Shown here: positions 33,902-45,464 of the stretch, in pieces
How the letters are laid out: every line of letters starts with the position of its first letter
Position numbering within the stretch: position 1 is the first letter of the stretch
DNA from: Desmodesmus armatus
Lineage: Eukaryota; Chlorophyta; Chlorophyceae; Sphaeropleales; Scenedesmaceae
Length of the DNA: 64,000 nucleotides
NCBI GenBank assembly: GCA_007449985.2
Contig: VIIQ02000636.1
Location: 124,001 to 188,000 of the forward strand
Reading direction: 5' to 3'
The notes under the pieces: generated by a model
What the model was told of the DNA's origin: nothing
Database searches by the model: none
What the model saw: the letters and a program-made list of their open reading frames with translations, nothing else
Program-made: the position numbers and the translations under genes

Positions 33902-36900
33902 TCACGCCGTACCCCCGCCGATTGGCCCCGGCAGCTGCAGGCGCTGCAGCACTGCTGCCATGCTGGCTTGCAGCTGGGCCACCTGCTGCATGCTGGCAGC
34001 CAGCTGCTGCTGCATTCCTTGCACCGTTTGCTCCAGTTCTGCCTCGCGCTGCAGTGCGTGGCTGCTCGCCTGCGCTGCAGCCCTCAGCAGGGAATGGAGT
34101 GCTTGTCTGTCATTCTCAAAAGCATCAAAGTTGTCAGTGGCTGACTGCAGAATGAGAGCGGGGATCTGGCGCCAGACGTCAGGGGGGCTGCCAACAGGGG
34201 CCTGTGTGCAGCAGAGGAGCAGTAACAGCAGAAGGGAACATGCAAGACAGAAGCCCAAGGCGGAAGGTCAGATAGGGGCCACCCAGCCAACCTCGGACCT
34301 TGCACGTAAATGCAAACGGGGCAAGGGCGCAAAAGCAGTTTCAGAGATATTCATATATCTTAATTAGCAATATGGCGACGTTGTTGTGTTCTGCAGCTTG
34401 AGACATTGCACGACGCGTGGCAGACGTCCCGCGCCGGATTCGACCGGCCGACAAGTAGCCGGGGCGAACTGAGCAGACGATTGCCATCTAGGGTGCAAAG
34501 CATGTGGCTAAGCTTCACGCGAAACCTCTTTGCAAGCTTGAAGCTGCTGGTGGCGCAACACTGATGGTCGCATGATGCCACAGGCTGCCGACACAACACT
34601 ATTGCCCATGAACACTATTGCCCATGACGCTACACACCTTGTTTGTGGCGTAGACGGACAGATCCCCTTCAAAGTCAACACCCGATAAAACACCCAAATG
34701 CAGGCTTGTGAGCTGCCGACAGGCCGTCAGCTGCACGGCTGGCCACAGATCCACAGCATCCAGGCCCTCGAAGGAAAGCTCCCGCAGGCCTGTCAGTGCA
34801 GCAATGGCCTTGTACACTTCCCTGGACATGGCAACGTCAAGAGTCAGCATGCTCAGGCTAGTCAGGCAACTGAGCCCAGTCAGGGACTCCAGGCTGGCTG
34901 CCCAGCTCTGTGCCTCAACATCTGCTATGTCATGGGCGCCACCAGAGAATATGTTCAGCTGCTGAAGGCCGGGGCAGCAGGTTATGACGCTCTCCATAAC
35001 TTCTGCATCCTCCAACCACAAGATGTCCACTTCCAGGAACTGCAAGCTGGGGAGGCGCAGGTGATCGGGGAAGATATTGTTGACTTGCTCTGGCCGTGCA
35101 AAGCTCCTGATGTCAAGGTATGTCAGCTGCTGGGATGCTGTGGCTGCTGCATAGTCTGCGGGAGACACCAAGACACCGTCATCGCAGGACGGCAACCTCA
35201 GGTGCTCTAGCTGTGTTAGTGCTGTCAGCACAGAAAGTGTGGGCTCGCCTATGCCTGCATGTTGGTGAGATCAGCAGGCAGACAACAGCAGCAGACATTA
35301 GCACACAGCCAATGTGGTGCAGAGCACCCCCCGGCCGCGGCTTTGCTTGTTGGCCACACAGGGCCGCCCAGTGCGCAAGCCTTCTGCACATATCCAGCAG
35401 CTGCACACGTATCCAGCCTGCTACAAACATCCACTGTGACAGTAACAACCTCCCCCCGAATCGACCCGACTGCTCTGCTGAGTTGAAAAGCTAGATGCAG
35501 GTCTGTGTGGACATACAAGGTAGCCGACCTGCAGTCACAACCCCCACTTGCTGCAACCCATCCCCAGCTTCCTTTACCCCTACTTTCCCCAAGGGAAAGC
35601 GCACTACTGAGTTACAACGAGTCACGAGTACATACTGGCACAGCAGCTGCAAATGCAAGTCGCAAACCTGAAAGCATACAGCACAACTCCAGCCCTGCAC
35701 ATCCGCATGCCATTCCCACATGCCCAGCCCGCACCTGCAGACAGTTCACATGAGCATGCCAGCGACAACTTGCGCAGGGCAAGCAGTGCCGTCAGTACGC
35801 CAACATGCACCAAGTAGCGGCGCTTGAGACATCCCGACAGCTCCAGCTCCTGCAGTGCAGTGAGCTGACAGAGGCCTGGTGTGCTGCTGGGGCTGTGGAC
35901 AGCCCCACGGTCGGCGGGAGACATGGCAGGGTGCAGGGCAGGGTGCAGGGCAGGGCAGGGCGGGACACACAGCTGAGCAGGGTGCAGGGCAACGCACCAC
36001 CCCCGGACGTGTTGAGTCAACAGCACTGACAGGCCTACGCTTTACCCAAGTCGCATCGGGCAGCATACCCAGTAATGTAGGTCGCTGAAGCCAACAGGAC
36101 ATGCCGGCCTTCCCTGAAACATCTGCACCAACATTTTGGAAGACATTGAATTGAAAGCAGAGGAGAACAGCACTCACCTGAAGTGGAAGTCTGGGCCATG
36201 TCCAGGCTGGCCTTTTGCCTTGCTGTCAACGGAAAACTTCAGGCGGGTCAAGGTGCACGGCAGCTCCGGAAATGCTGCTTTAGTCAAGCTGCGTATGTCG
36301 GTGTAGGTCAGCTGCAGCTCCAGCTCCTGCAGGTAGGTCAGATTGCTGAGGTACAGGTGTGCCCACGGCAAAGACATGCCACTCACGTGCAGGGCTGTGA
36401 GGTGTGTGAGGTCAGGGATGGCCCGGTGCCAACAGCTGCACAGCTTTCAGGCTGTCCTGCACTGCGCACACCCTTTTCACTCACACACCGGCTGTAAAGC
36501 TGTGCAACTCTTGTGCTGCTGCTGAATAGTTGGCACACTAAAACTGCTGCAATTGACAAACAACATCACCAGGGTCGTTTCAAGCCTGGTCACCCTATAC
36601 ACAACCACACCTTACAGGTGCGATGGCCCCTCTCACCTGACAGCAGAGAAGGTCCAGCCTGGTGAGACCTGACAGTGCTGGAGTGAGCAGCTCCTGGGGT
36701 GCGCCCCACTGAGAGTCCTCGTCTGACTCTACCTCTGCGCCTGCATCTGCCGCTGCTGTGTGTGCTGTCGCAAACCGCACGTTTTTGAACCTCAAGTTCC
36801 TCAGTGATGTCAGGTGTTCCAGGGGCAGGGAGACATTGTTGTTGCCAGCACTGTAGTGCATCGTCACTGAGATGCTGTCAAGCTTAGCTTCTGCAGCATG

Positions 36901-37303
36901 TGCCTGAAGCCAAATTGACAGGGACGCAGCCTCATATTCTTTGCATTTTGGAACGCCAATAGCTGTGATGCTCATGGCTGCTGCTTTGCGCCACAGGGAG
37001 CAGACACGCGAGCAGGACAGCAGGAGGTCCCTGAGGTCCACGTGCTGCAGGACTTTGCTCAACACCTCCACTGGGAGCACAGTAATGCCGCATCCAGCCT
37101 GCGAGGGCACCAAGAGGCTGGATTCAGCTACATTCACACACCAATCGAGCATGACATGGACAAGGAGCAGTGTCGGTACTCAGCAGATCTAGAGCGGATC
37201 TATCATCGGCAGACGAACACAGCTGGCCACCAGGCTGTCGCCAGTGGTTTCGACTTGAACTACACGACCAGTTGATGCAACTGCGACTTACCTGCGCTGC
37301 CAT
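33902..37303 (-). pseudogene. F-box/LRR paralog F-B with shortened exon 3
   Basis: Recognisable exons on the minus strand are 37303-37292 (MAAQ), 37098-36637 (F-box: LPVEVLSKVLQHVDLRDLLL, then VCSLWRKAA), the 3' part of exon 3 (~36420-36178), 35892-35735, 35254-34638 and 34201-33902. Exons 2, 4, 5 and 6 are open and keep family phases. Exon 3 begins only at the HRAIPDLTHLTALH segment. The roughly 42 codons that start it in F-A, F-C, F-D and F-E (V-x-LKG to the aligned His) are absent. No acceptor in the right phase is apparent, and TGA lies just upstream in that frame. A functional product would need an unusual acceptor or exon skipping; exon 3 skipping would shift frame. I therefore call it probably non-functional, though all other parts are well kept. 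The C-terminal coiled coil is present. Confidence 0.7.
35440..35458 (-). other. third polypurine/TGTTAC motif
   Basis: The minus strand reads CGGGGGGAGGTTGTTACTG, matching the 15-base core found at 25362 and 31646. It lies in intron 4 of F-B. Confidence 0.3.
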
Positions 37304-37860
37304 GGTGGTCTCCGGCACACGCCACTCCGACAGTCACTGGCAGTGATTCACTGCCCCAGTGAGTTCTGGTGGTGCGTAAGCACGAGTGATGGGGGGAGGA
37401 AGCTGTAACCGATAAGCATCAGAAACCTTGCAGGATCCGCTGCATTTTTTTCTATGCTGACACCACAAGTGACAACTGGTTTAGTCACTTCTGGACCGCA
37501 AGTTGGCAGTTGAAATCTGATGCCTCATCGCTGTACCCTACATGGGAAGGCAAAGCTTGTGTTGCTCTGCTTGACCACCAGCCCCAGCATTACCAACTTG
37601 GTAGCTTGGTAAGCTCCAAAACACAGATGTGTCTCAGACCCAAACTGCATGTGCGTGCTTCCGTGCCTACAGGCACATGCCAGCAACAACTGGTCAAGTG
37701 ACTTGTCAACTGTCGCCCAGTCGAATCAATATGATATGAAAGTCAACAAACCTGCCCAACCCCAACTCAGCCATCCCTCTGCTGCTCACAGACCCAACAG
37801 CTGGGTCAACACCTAAACAGCATAGCCACCTGTAGCCACACGCAAAATGCACGCCGCCTG
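37304..37860. other. intergenic F-B to F-C
   Basis: About 560 bases contain the 5' flank of F-B and the 3' flank of F-C. Phrases such as CATGCCAGCAACAACTGGTC recur in the 3' flanks of F-D and F-E, so the duplicated unit includes 3' flanking DNA. Confidence 0.5.
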
Positions 37861-40800
37861 CTAGGCGTGGTGCGCTGCCGGCAGCTGCAGCTGCTGCAGC
37901 ACAGCTGCCATGCTGACCTGCAGCTGAGCCACCTGCTGCTCCAAGCCCTCCACCCACTCCTCTAGCTCTGACTCGCGCTGCGCTGCGCTGCTGCTCGCCT
38001 GCGCTGCAGCCCTCAGCAGGGACTTGACTGCAGCAGATTTGCCCTCGCCCGTGTCCATGTAGTTGGCAGCTGACTCCAGGACCAGCGAGGGGATCTGACG
38101 CCAGACGTCAGGGGGGCTTCCTGCAGGGGCCTGGGGGCAACGCAAGGCAGCAAGACAAGACAAAAGATGTGGTTGGCTGACCCATCAACCAGTGATGGCC
38201 AAGCAGACAGGGCCACGCCAGGCAAAAGTGACACACTAAGGGACAAGCTGCATTGATTAGCAACAATACAGAATCAACAGCATTGAACAACGTGTGGCTA
38301 GCGGATGATGGCAACCGCCTGGTAAAATTTGGTCGCCTGCCAGCCAGCTTCGACAACCCCAACTGCCAGCGTCTCACTGAGGTTCACTGCACATGCAGCC
38401 CGCCTAAAGTCGTGTGTCTGCTTTGCTGAATGACGCCAGGACACCAAGTTCGCACCTTGTTTGTGGCGTGGACGTCAAACACAACGTCGCCATGCTGGAA
38501 ATTCACCACTACCCCAATGTACAGCTGGGTGAGCTGCCGACAGGACACCAGCTGCACTGCCGGCCCTAGCTGGATTGGATCCATGAGTGCCAAGCAAAGC
38601 TCCTGCAGCCCTGTCAGTGTGGCAATGGCCCTGTACACTTCTGTGGTCATGGCAACATCAATAGTACACATGCTGAGGGATGTAAGTGCGCTCAAGCCTG
38701 TCAGGCAGCACAGGCTGGCTGCCCAATGCTCTGGCTGTATCTGTGCAATTTCATCCCCGCCCTGATTATCAATGCGCAGGTGTTCAAGCCCGGGGCAGCA
38801 GTCAACAACCCTTTGCATTGTTTCTGTTTCCTGCAGCCACTCAATGTACACTGCAAGGGATGCAAGCTTGGGCAGGCGCAGGTCATCAGGGAACACGTCC
38901 AAGGCGTGCTCTGGGCCGAGGGAGGAAACCAGCTCGAGGTGTGTAAGCTGCGGGGAGGCTGTGAGAGCTGCAAAGTCTGCTGGCAGCTCCAAGACTCCGT
39001 CGCTGCACGATGGCATCTCCAGGTGCTCGAGCTTGGTCAATGCTGTCAGCACAGAGAGGCTCTCGCCACCATTGCCTGTTGACAGGTCGGGCAAGTGAGG
39101 GATTGACAGACGGACATGGTCAGTCCTTGGCAGGGGGTAAATCAGCAAAGCAAAGCAGCCATGCAGCTTGGCTCACGCACAAGACAATCTTGCACCTGGA
39201 GCAAATTGGCGCCGGCAGTGCAGCATCTGTCACTAATTGAGCAGGTGCCTTTGAATGGATACATATAAATGTCACAGCAAACAGGTGTGTAAAGGCCATG
39301 GGTGTAGCAGTTTATGACGCTTTGAATAAAAACACGCACAACTCACAACCCCCGTGCTCACCTGTGGTGAATGGGCAAGAGCTCAAGGCAAGCTTGCGCA
39401 GGACAAGGAATGCCGGGAGTGCGTCCACATGGAAGGAGCAGGGGTAAGGGGACCCTCCTTCTATCTCCAGTTCCTGCAGTGCTGTGAGCCTGCACAGGCC
39501 TGGTGTGTTGCTGGGGCTGTGGGCAGGCACATGGCAGGGCAGGCCGCATGGCACAGGAAGGAACAGGGGCTGTTAGCGTCTGACTGTTCCGCAGCGTAAG
39601 TGTTCACCTGATGATGGCAGGTCTACAGATGGCTGTCTGGTAGCAGCCATTTCAGGTTGCTTGCAAAGCATGCCATGCGGCAAGCATGTGAGCACATATG
39701 CTGGGTGATGTGCGCTAAGAACAGCTAGTCTACCTTGGGACCAAGGGCATCCTTAGATGCCATGCGAGTGGCACCTCAAGTCAGGCAGCTGCTGAGGTGA
39801 CACACCATGCCTTGGTCACACCTGAATTACACACTGTTTACAGCAATGCGCTAGAAACACGGGATACTTCAACAAGATACCTGAAGTGGAACTCCTGACC
39901 ATTGTTGCCAACGCCAAAGACGACCGCTGTAGGGCCAACATCAACTTCAAATTTTAGCCGTGTCAGGCCGCACGGCAGCTCTTTGAAGGAAGCCTGAGTG
40001 ACACTCTTGCTGATCCCAGTCAGCTCCAGCTCCTGCAGGCAGGTCAGCTTGCTGAGGTGTACCAGGGCTGTGTCGTGTGCTGCTGCTTTACTAAGGTGCA
40101 GGGCTGTGAGGTGTGTGAAGTCAGGTATCGCCTGGTGCAGCAGCGCGACGTTGTTGAAGCCTCCCAAGGCCGCACCAGCTGCTGCAGAGGGTCCACGCAG
40201 CTTCACTGCCAGGTGCTGCAGCCCTGTGAGACGATGCAGCCCCTTGAGCGACACCTGAAAGGCAGTACAGAAGGGGTGGTACTCAAACAACGTTCATGAT
40301 GGCTGAGGGTGGTGTCGGACAGACAGTAGGTGAACAAGCAGGTGGACAAAGCGAGAGTCCATTAGAAAATAAAATTGGAAAAAAAGAGTCCCCTAGAGCA
40401 ATGTGGGAGAACGACCTTGGGTGCCGTCCCCGTCATGCTCAATCATGCTTGGCTGCTGTCAGCTACAAGATTGTTGCCAACTTGCTGCTGACAGTGCTGC
40501 AGGCTGGTAGCACCAGCCTGCAGTGGGGTACCCGGTGCAGCTCTGGCGGCCCTGGCAGACACCTTATGTTGCCTTGGGAAGCAGTGAGAAGGTTCAAGTT
40601 GATAGCAGCTACATCCTCCCTGAACGCACAGCAAGCCTCAAGCATAGAGTTATCAACATGAACCATCATAGAAGGGGGTTCTGACCAGCCAGCCGTCAGT
40701 CTGAGTGCAACTTTCCAGTCTCCCACAAAGTTGAAAGTCTGCCCCTTACCCGGCAGTCCAGGAGGTCCAGCCTGGTGAGGCCTGGGAGTGCTGGCATGAG

Positions 40801-41373
40801 AATGGCATAGCCGGCATCCCCTTCTGCATCTGCCTGTGCCGCTGCACCTGCTCTTCTGGCCTCCACACCCATCAGCTTCAAGGTCCGTAGTGCTGTGAGT
40901 TGGTGCATGGGCAGGATGAGGTTGCTGTCATCTTCGTCGCTGTCGTACCCTTCTTGCACTGAGATGCTGTCAAGCTTGACTTCTGCTGCATGTGTCGACA
41001 GCCAGGCTGACAGGGACGTGGCTTTGGTATCGTTGCATTGAGGAACATTGACTGATGTGATGCTCATGGCTGCTGCTTTGCGCCAAAGGGAGCAGACCAG
41101 CGAGCAGGACAGCAGGCGGTCCCTGAGGTGCACGTGCTGCAGGACTTTGCTCAGCACCTCCACAAGCAGCACACTGTTGATGCCACATCCAGCCTGCAGT
41201 AACGTAAGATAGACGTGAGGACATACAGCTGTACGGTTGCAGGCACAGAGCAGCAGTAACGTGCAATTGCTGCTGCTGCAAGCCAGCAGGCAGCAGTTGC
41301 TCCCGCTGCCGTTCTTGATGACCAAGTCAAAAGTTGCGCGGAGCATTCCGTCACAACTCACTTGAGCTGTCAT
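37861..41373 (-). CDS. F-box / LRR / coiled-coil protein F-C, intact
   Basis: Minus-strand exons: 41373-41362 (MTAQ), 41193-40750, 40254-39881, 39516-39362, 39075-38456, 38130-37861, encoding about 624 residues in the same phases as F-A. The F-box (VLLVEVLSKVLQHVHLRDRL, VCSLWRKAA) is slightly diverged: Val replaces Pro after the first Leu. An acidic insert EGYDSDEDDSN sits before the first LRR. LRRs include LTGLQHLAVKL, LTHLTALHL, LTCLQELELTG, LSALTSLSM and LTGLQEL. The tail carries SPPDVWRQIPSLVLESAANY and a coiled coil rich in E-x-Q-V-A-Q-L. The family role is SCF substrate receptor; the target is unknown. F-C, F-D and F-E share tail features (ESAANYM) absent from F-A and F-B, so they form a subgroup. 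Confidence 0.85.
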
Positions 41374-43199
41374 GATGCGCTCACGAGGTGCTGCGAGCGT
41401 CCGGGCGCTGTCCAAGGTATCACTTCCGCAAGATGATGACGTAGCGCGACCGTCCTGGACTGCGCAAAGCATAGAAGTTGCAGGATGCAAACGCACAGCA
41501 CCAGCTTTCAGGACCACAAGTTGACCTGGTCACACTTCCACCCACCGGTTACCGGTACTGCCGCGTTGACTGGCAACCAAGTTGTTCACACCACCGACAG
41601 TCCCACTGGCTAACTCAGTATTATGCTGTGGCTTTTCTCAGACAAGGGATGTGTCTTCTAGGCGGTGTGCATCCCATCATGGCATGCCATGCCATGCCAT
41701 GGCACAATCATGATGGGCATCATTGTGTGAGGAATGTGTGTCGTCGCAGTGGGATGTTTCATGACATCGTGCACGTAATTGAACGTTGATTGTTTCTGCC
41801 AGCCGCTGACTGAAGTCAGAATCATTGAGAAGGGTGTCACAAGCAGCATGGGATGAGGCGCCGGCGGGGTGGCATATGCCAGGCTGGATGGCATGTGCCA
41901 CCAGCACAGTGACTTTTGCTGATATCGGACAGCAAGCAACCGACAGGTCACACTTTGAACCAATAACCATGGTTGATACTGCAAAAGACGACCGGGTTTG
42001 TTTCCATGACATCTTGCGGTCAGCTAAAAGTTGGGGCACGTGCACTGCATTTGCTTCCAAACCATATTTGCGGTCACTGTCTTCTCTAATCTGAAATTCG
42101 CTGTTGGATGGCATATCAAACTTGACGTTCATCAGCTTGCAGCCTTGTGCAGCCTTACACGCACGTGGCCAGTCTTGTGCAGGGTAGCAATCCATTCCTT
42201 GGCGGCTGAACCCCGTCGTCACTTACAGCAGCACTTGAAAACAGTCACATGCATCACAAACAGTTAGGCCTGCAGACAAACACTGTCACTGCGTTTCAGG
42301 CGCTGGACCAAGTCCATGGACTTGCTATAATGGATCGATACCTTTAGGTAGAGATCATTCGGCACATGTACTCTTGGGAGAAGTTACTTGCAATAGCCCA
42401 GCACTGAATCACTGCTTCCACTGCATGACTGACCGACACATACAGCCAGCTAGCGGTACTGCACACCCTAGAACTCAATCACCATGACCGTCATGGCTGT
42501 GGTGTTGTATTTTTGTTCAATCCCAATGACCAGTTGGCAGTTGGCAATACTGATAAGCAGGCATCTGAACCTGGCTGCTACCCTACTGGTACCTGACATA
42601 GACAGGCAACACGTGTGCTGCTCTGAGACTGCCAACCCAGGTTGGGGCTATTACTGTGTTGCTAGTTACGATAACAGGCCTCCAGAACACATAAGTGTTC
42701 TCCAACACAGATAAGCCCGAATCCAACATGCCTGTGCATATCCAATCAACATGCCTGTGCGTGTCCAATCAATAACTGGTCAACTGACATGTCAACTTCC
42801 CACCCCAACAAAAAACATCCCACCCAGTACGACAAAACCATATCCCAGTTCCACACTACTGCCCCCTCCGCTGCTCACAGAAGAGCAAAATCTGGGTCCA
42901 CTACCAACCCCTTGTCAAGGAGGTGCCCAGCACCCACACCACAAACAGCATGGAGTTGCACCCGCACACCTCCTTACAGCACGCAGCGGCTGCATGCTGT
43001 CAAGCAACAGCGCACACCCGACCAGCAGAAGCCAGCCGCCCCAACAAAGGGGCAGAACAGACACACAAACAAGACAAAGCCCACCCTGACAGCCGCACCA
43101 AGCCACAGCAACGGCGCCACTGCCCTACGCCCATTCCCCACACTCAAGCCGGCCAAATCATCCGCGCTGTCCAGCACCCTGCGCAAACGTCCCATTCTG
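41374..43199. other. intergenic F-C to F-D
   Basis: This 1.8-kb gap contains a short GCCAT tandem run (41684-41702) and duplicated 3' flank of the F-box unit (phrases near 42730-42800 recur near 48500-48560). No gene was recognised. Confidence 0.5.
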
Positions 43200-43504
43200 T
43201 CAGGCACGGTGGACTGCCGGCATCTGCAGCTGCCGCAGGACCGCTGCCATGCTGGCCTGCAGCTGGGCCACCTGCTGCTCCAAGCCCTCCACCCGGTCCT
43301 CAAGCTCTGACTCGCGCTGCGCTGCGCTGCTGCTCGCCTGCGCTGCTGCCCTCAGCAGGGACATGACTGCATCGAACTTGCCGTCCCCTGTCTCCATGTA
43401 GTTGGCAGCTGACTCCAGGACCAGTGACGGGATCTGACGCCAGACGTCAGGGGGGCTGCCTGCAGTGGCCTGTGGGCAACGCAAGGCAGCAAGACGCACA
43501 GTGG

Positions 43505-44018
43505 TAATGCTTCGGGATCTGCTGCTAGTATTGCCCGTGCTGATAGGTTGTGCCGTTTTTGTCATCAGGGGGTAGGCGACGAGATGCACATGATTGCTGA
43601 ATGTGAAGCTTATGATGTGTTGAGGCGCTCGCATGCTGCTCTTTTTGCTGACTTTGGTGGTTGGATGGAATTCCCATGCAATGTGTCTGCAGCCCAACTG
43701 CGGTCCTTCATGCACCAGCCTGCCCGTCGTGTTGGTGTTTTCTGCGTGAGTGTGGCCAACGCCGGTGGACCAACCCCCCGTTGGAGGTCCTGTTTGCAGA
43801 CGGGCTGTCAGCTGAGGAAGCTGATACCCTCTTGGGTGTTGATGAGGATGGGTTGGCCCCTGATGCTTCCGATATGTTCGTCAGTGCATTCTCAGATGAG
43901 TTCTACGATGTCTATTCAGATGCGTTCTATGATGCCGATACCCCATGAGCCTCGTTGGCTCCCTACGGGGTGTTCAGGCTCAGCCTGAACCATGTAACAG
44001 TAACAGTAACAGTAAAGT
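43505..44018 (+). mobile_element. 5'-truncated LINE retrotransposon
   Basis: The plus strand encodes the C-terminal zf-RVT zinc knuckle found after reverse transcriptase in many LINEs: C-x2-C-x8-H-x4-C in LCRFCHQGVGDEMHMIAEC. The frame then needs a +1/-1 shift near 43738-43750 (RRVGVF continues as LRECGQRRWTNPP). It ends in an acidic tail with stop TGA at 43946-43948. A short 3' end closes with (AACAGT)n at 43994-44013, the microsatellite tail typical of algal LINEs. The homologous intron of F-E lacks the whole segment, which supports an insertion. Exact target duplication was not resolved. Confidence 0.8.
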
Positions 44019-45428
44019 ATTCAACCTTGCAGCGAGGGTCCAGCACAGAGAACTTGGCGTCAGTGGCCCCAAGACAAAGTGAAACAGCCCAGCGGCAAAC
44101 GAGCCACGTCAAATGCTATGTTGGCATTTGATAGATCATCCAGTGCCAGTGTCTGGCTCAGCCTTGGAGATCACTGCAGCCCAACAAGGACCCGGCATCT
44201 CACTGTCTCCATCTGCATGCGCGCAAGCACAACGAAAATCATCTTACCTTGTTTGTGGCATTGACTCCAAATTCACCGTCGTAACCAGCCACAACATCTA
44301 GCTCCAGCTTTTTCAGCTGCCGACAGGACGTCAGCTGTACTGCCGGCCCTAGCTGGTTGGGATCGATGGATTCCAAGCGAAGCTCCTGCAGCCCTGTCAG
44401 TGTGGCAATGGCCTTGTACACTTCTGTGGTCACGGCAACCTCCAAGACATCCATGCTGAGGCATGTAAGTGCGCTCAAACCTGTCAGGCAGCCCAGGCTG
44501 GCTGCCCAGCGCTCTGGCGGGACTTGTACGATCTCATCATCAACATGACCATTAACGTGCAGCTCTTCAAGCCCAGGGCAGCAGTCAACAACCCTCTGGA
44601 TTGTGGCTGTCTCCTGCAGCCACTTGATGTACACTGTGAGGGACGCAAGCTTGGGCAGGCGCAGGCCATCGCGGAACACGTCCACGGCGCGCTCTGGGCC
44701 GAGGCAGTCACTCAGCTTGAGGTGTGTCAGCTGTGGGGATGCTGTGAGGGCGGCATAGTCTGCCGGGAACACGATGACATCACCGCTGCCCCATGACACC
44801 CCCAGATGCTCAAGGTTGGTCAGTGCTGTTAGCACAGACAGGGTTTCGTCACCATTGCCTGTTGACAGGTTGAGCAAGCAAGGGAAAGGGGCAACAAAGT
44901 TGCAGGTCATGGCAGGGGTGAAGGAAGTCGTGCAGCTTGGCTTGCACAATCTTGCATCTTGAATTTGGTAGTGCAGCATGCGTCACAATGTCAGCAAGCA
45001 AATCTAGACAGACATGTTGGCCCATGTGCTCGCAGCTTACAAAGCTCCCAAACACGCACCCAAACCTCACAAGTCCCCTGCCCACCTGCAGTGAATGGGC
45101 AAGAACTCAGGGCGAGCTTGCGCAAAGCAGGGAATGCCGGGATTGTGCTGACATGGAAGGAGCAGCGATCAAACTTCCCTTGTATCTCCAGCTCCTGCAG
45201 TGCTGTGAGCCGGCACAGGCCTGGTGTGCTGCTGGGCTGTCGGCAGGGCGCATGGCAGGGCACGGCAGGGCGCATGGCACAGGAACGCACAGGGGCGGGT
45301 AGCATGCAAGTAATCATTCCTAACAAACTTGACAAAGTCAGGTCCATTGTACGGCTGTCCAGCACAAGCACGCCAGCACATTTGCTTGCTGGTGTGTGCT
45401 GAGAACATCACATCACAAAACTTACTGA

Positions 45429-45464
45429 GGTTTTGGTTCTCTGCAGAAGCAGAGAACCAAAACC
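45429..45464. repeat. perfect 16-bp inverted repeat, hairpin
   Basis: GGTTTTGGTTCTCTGC (45429-45444) and its exact complement (45449-45464) are separated by AGAA. It lies in intron 3 of F-D. The matching intron of F-E keeps only the CTGCAGAAGC centre. Confidence 0.9.
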
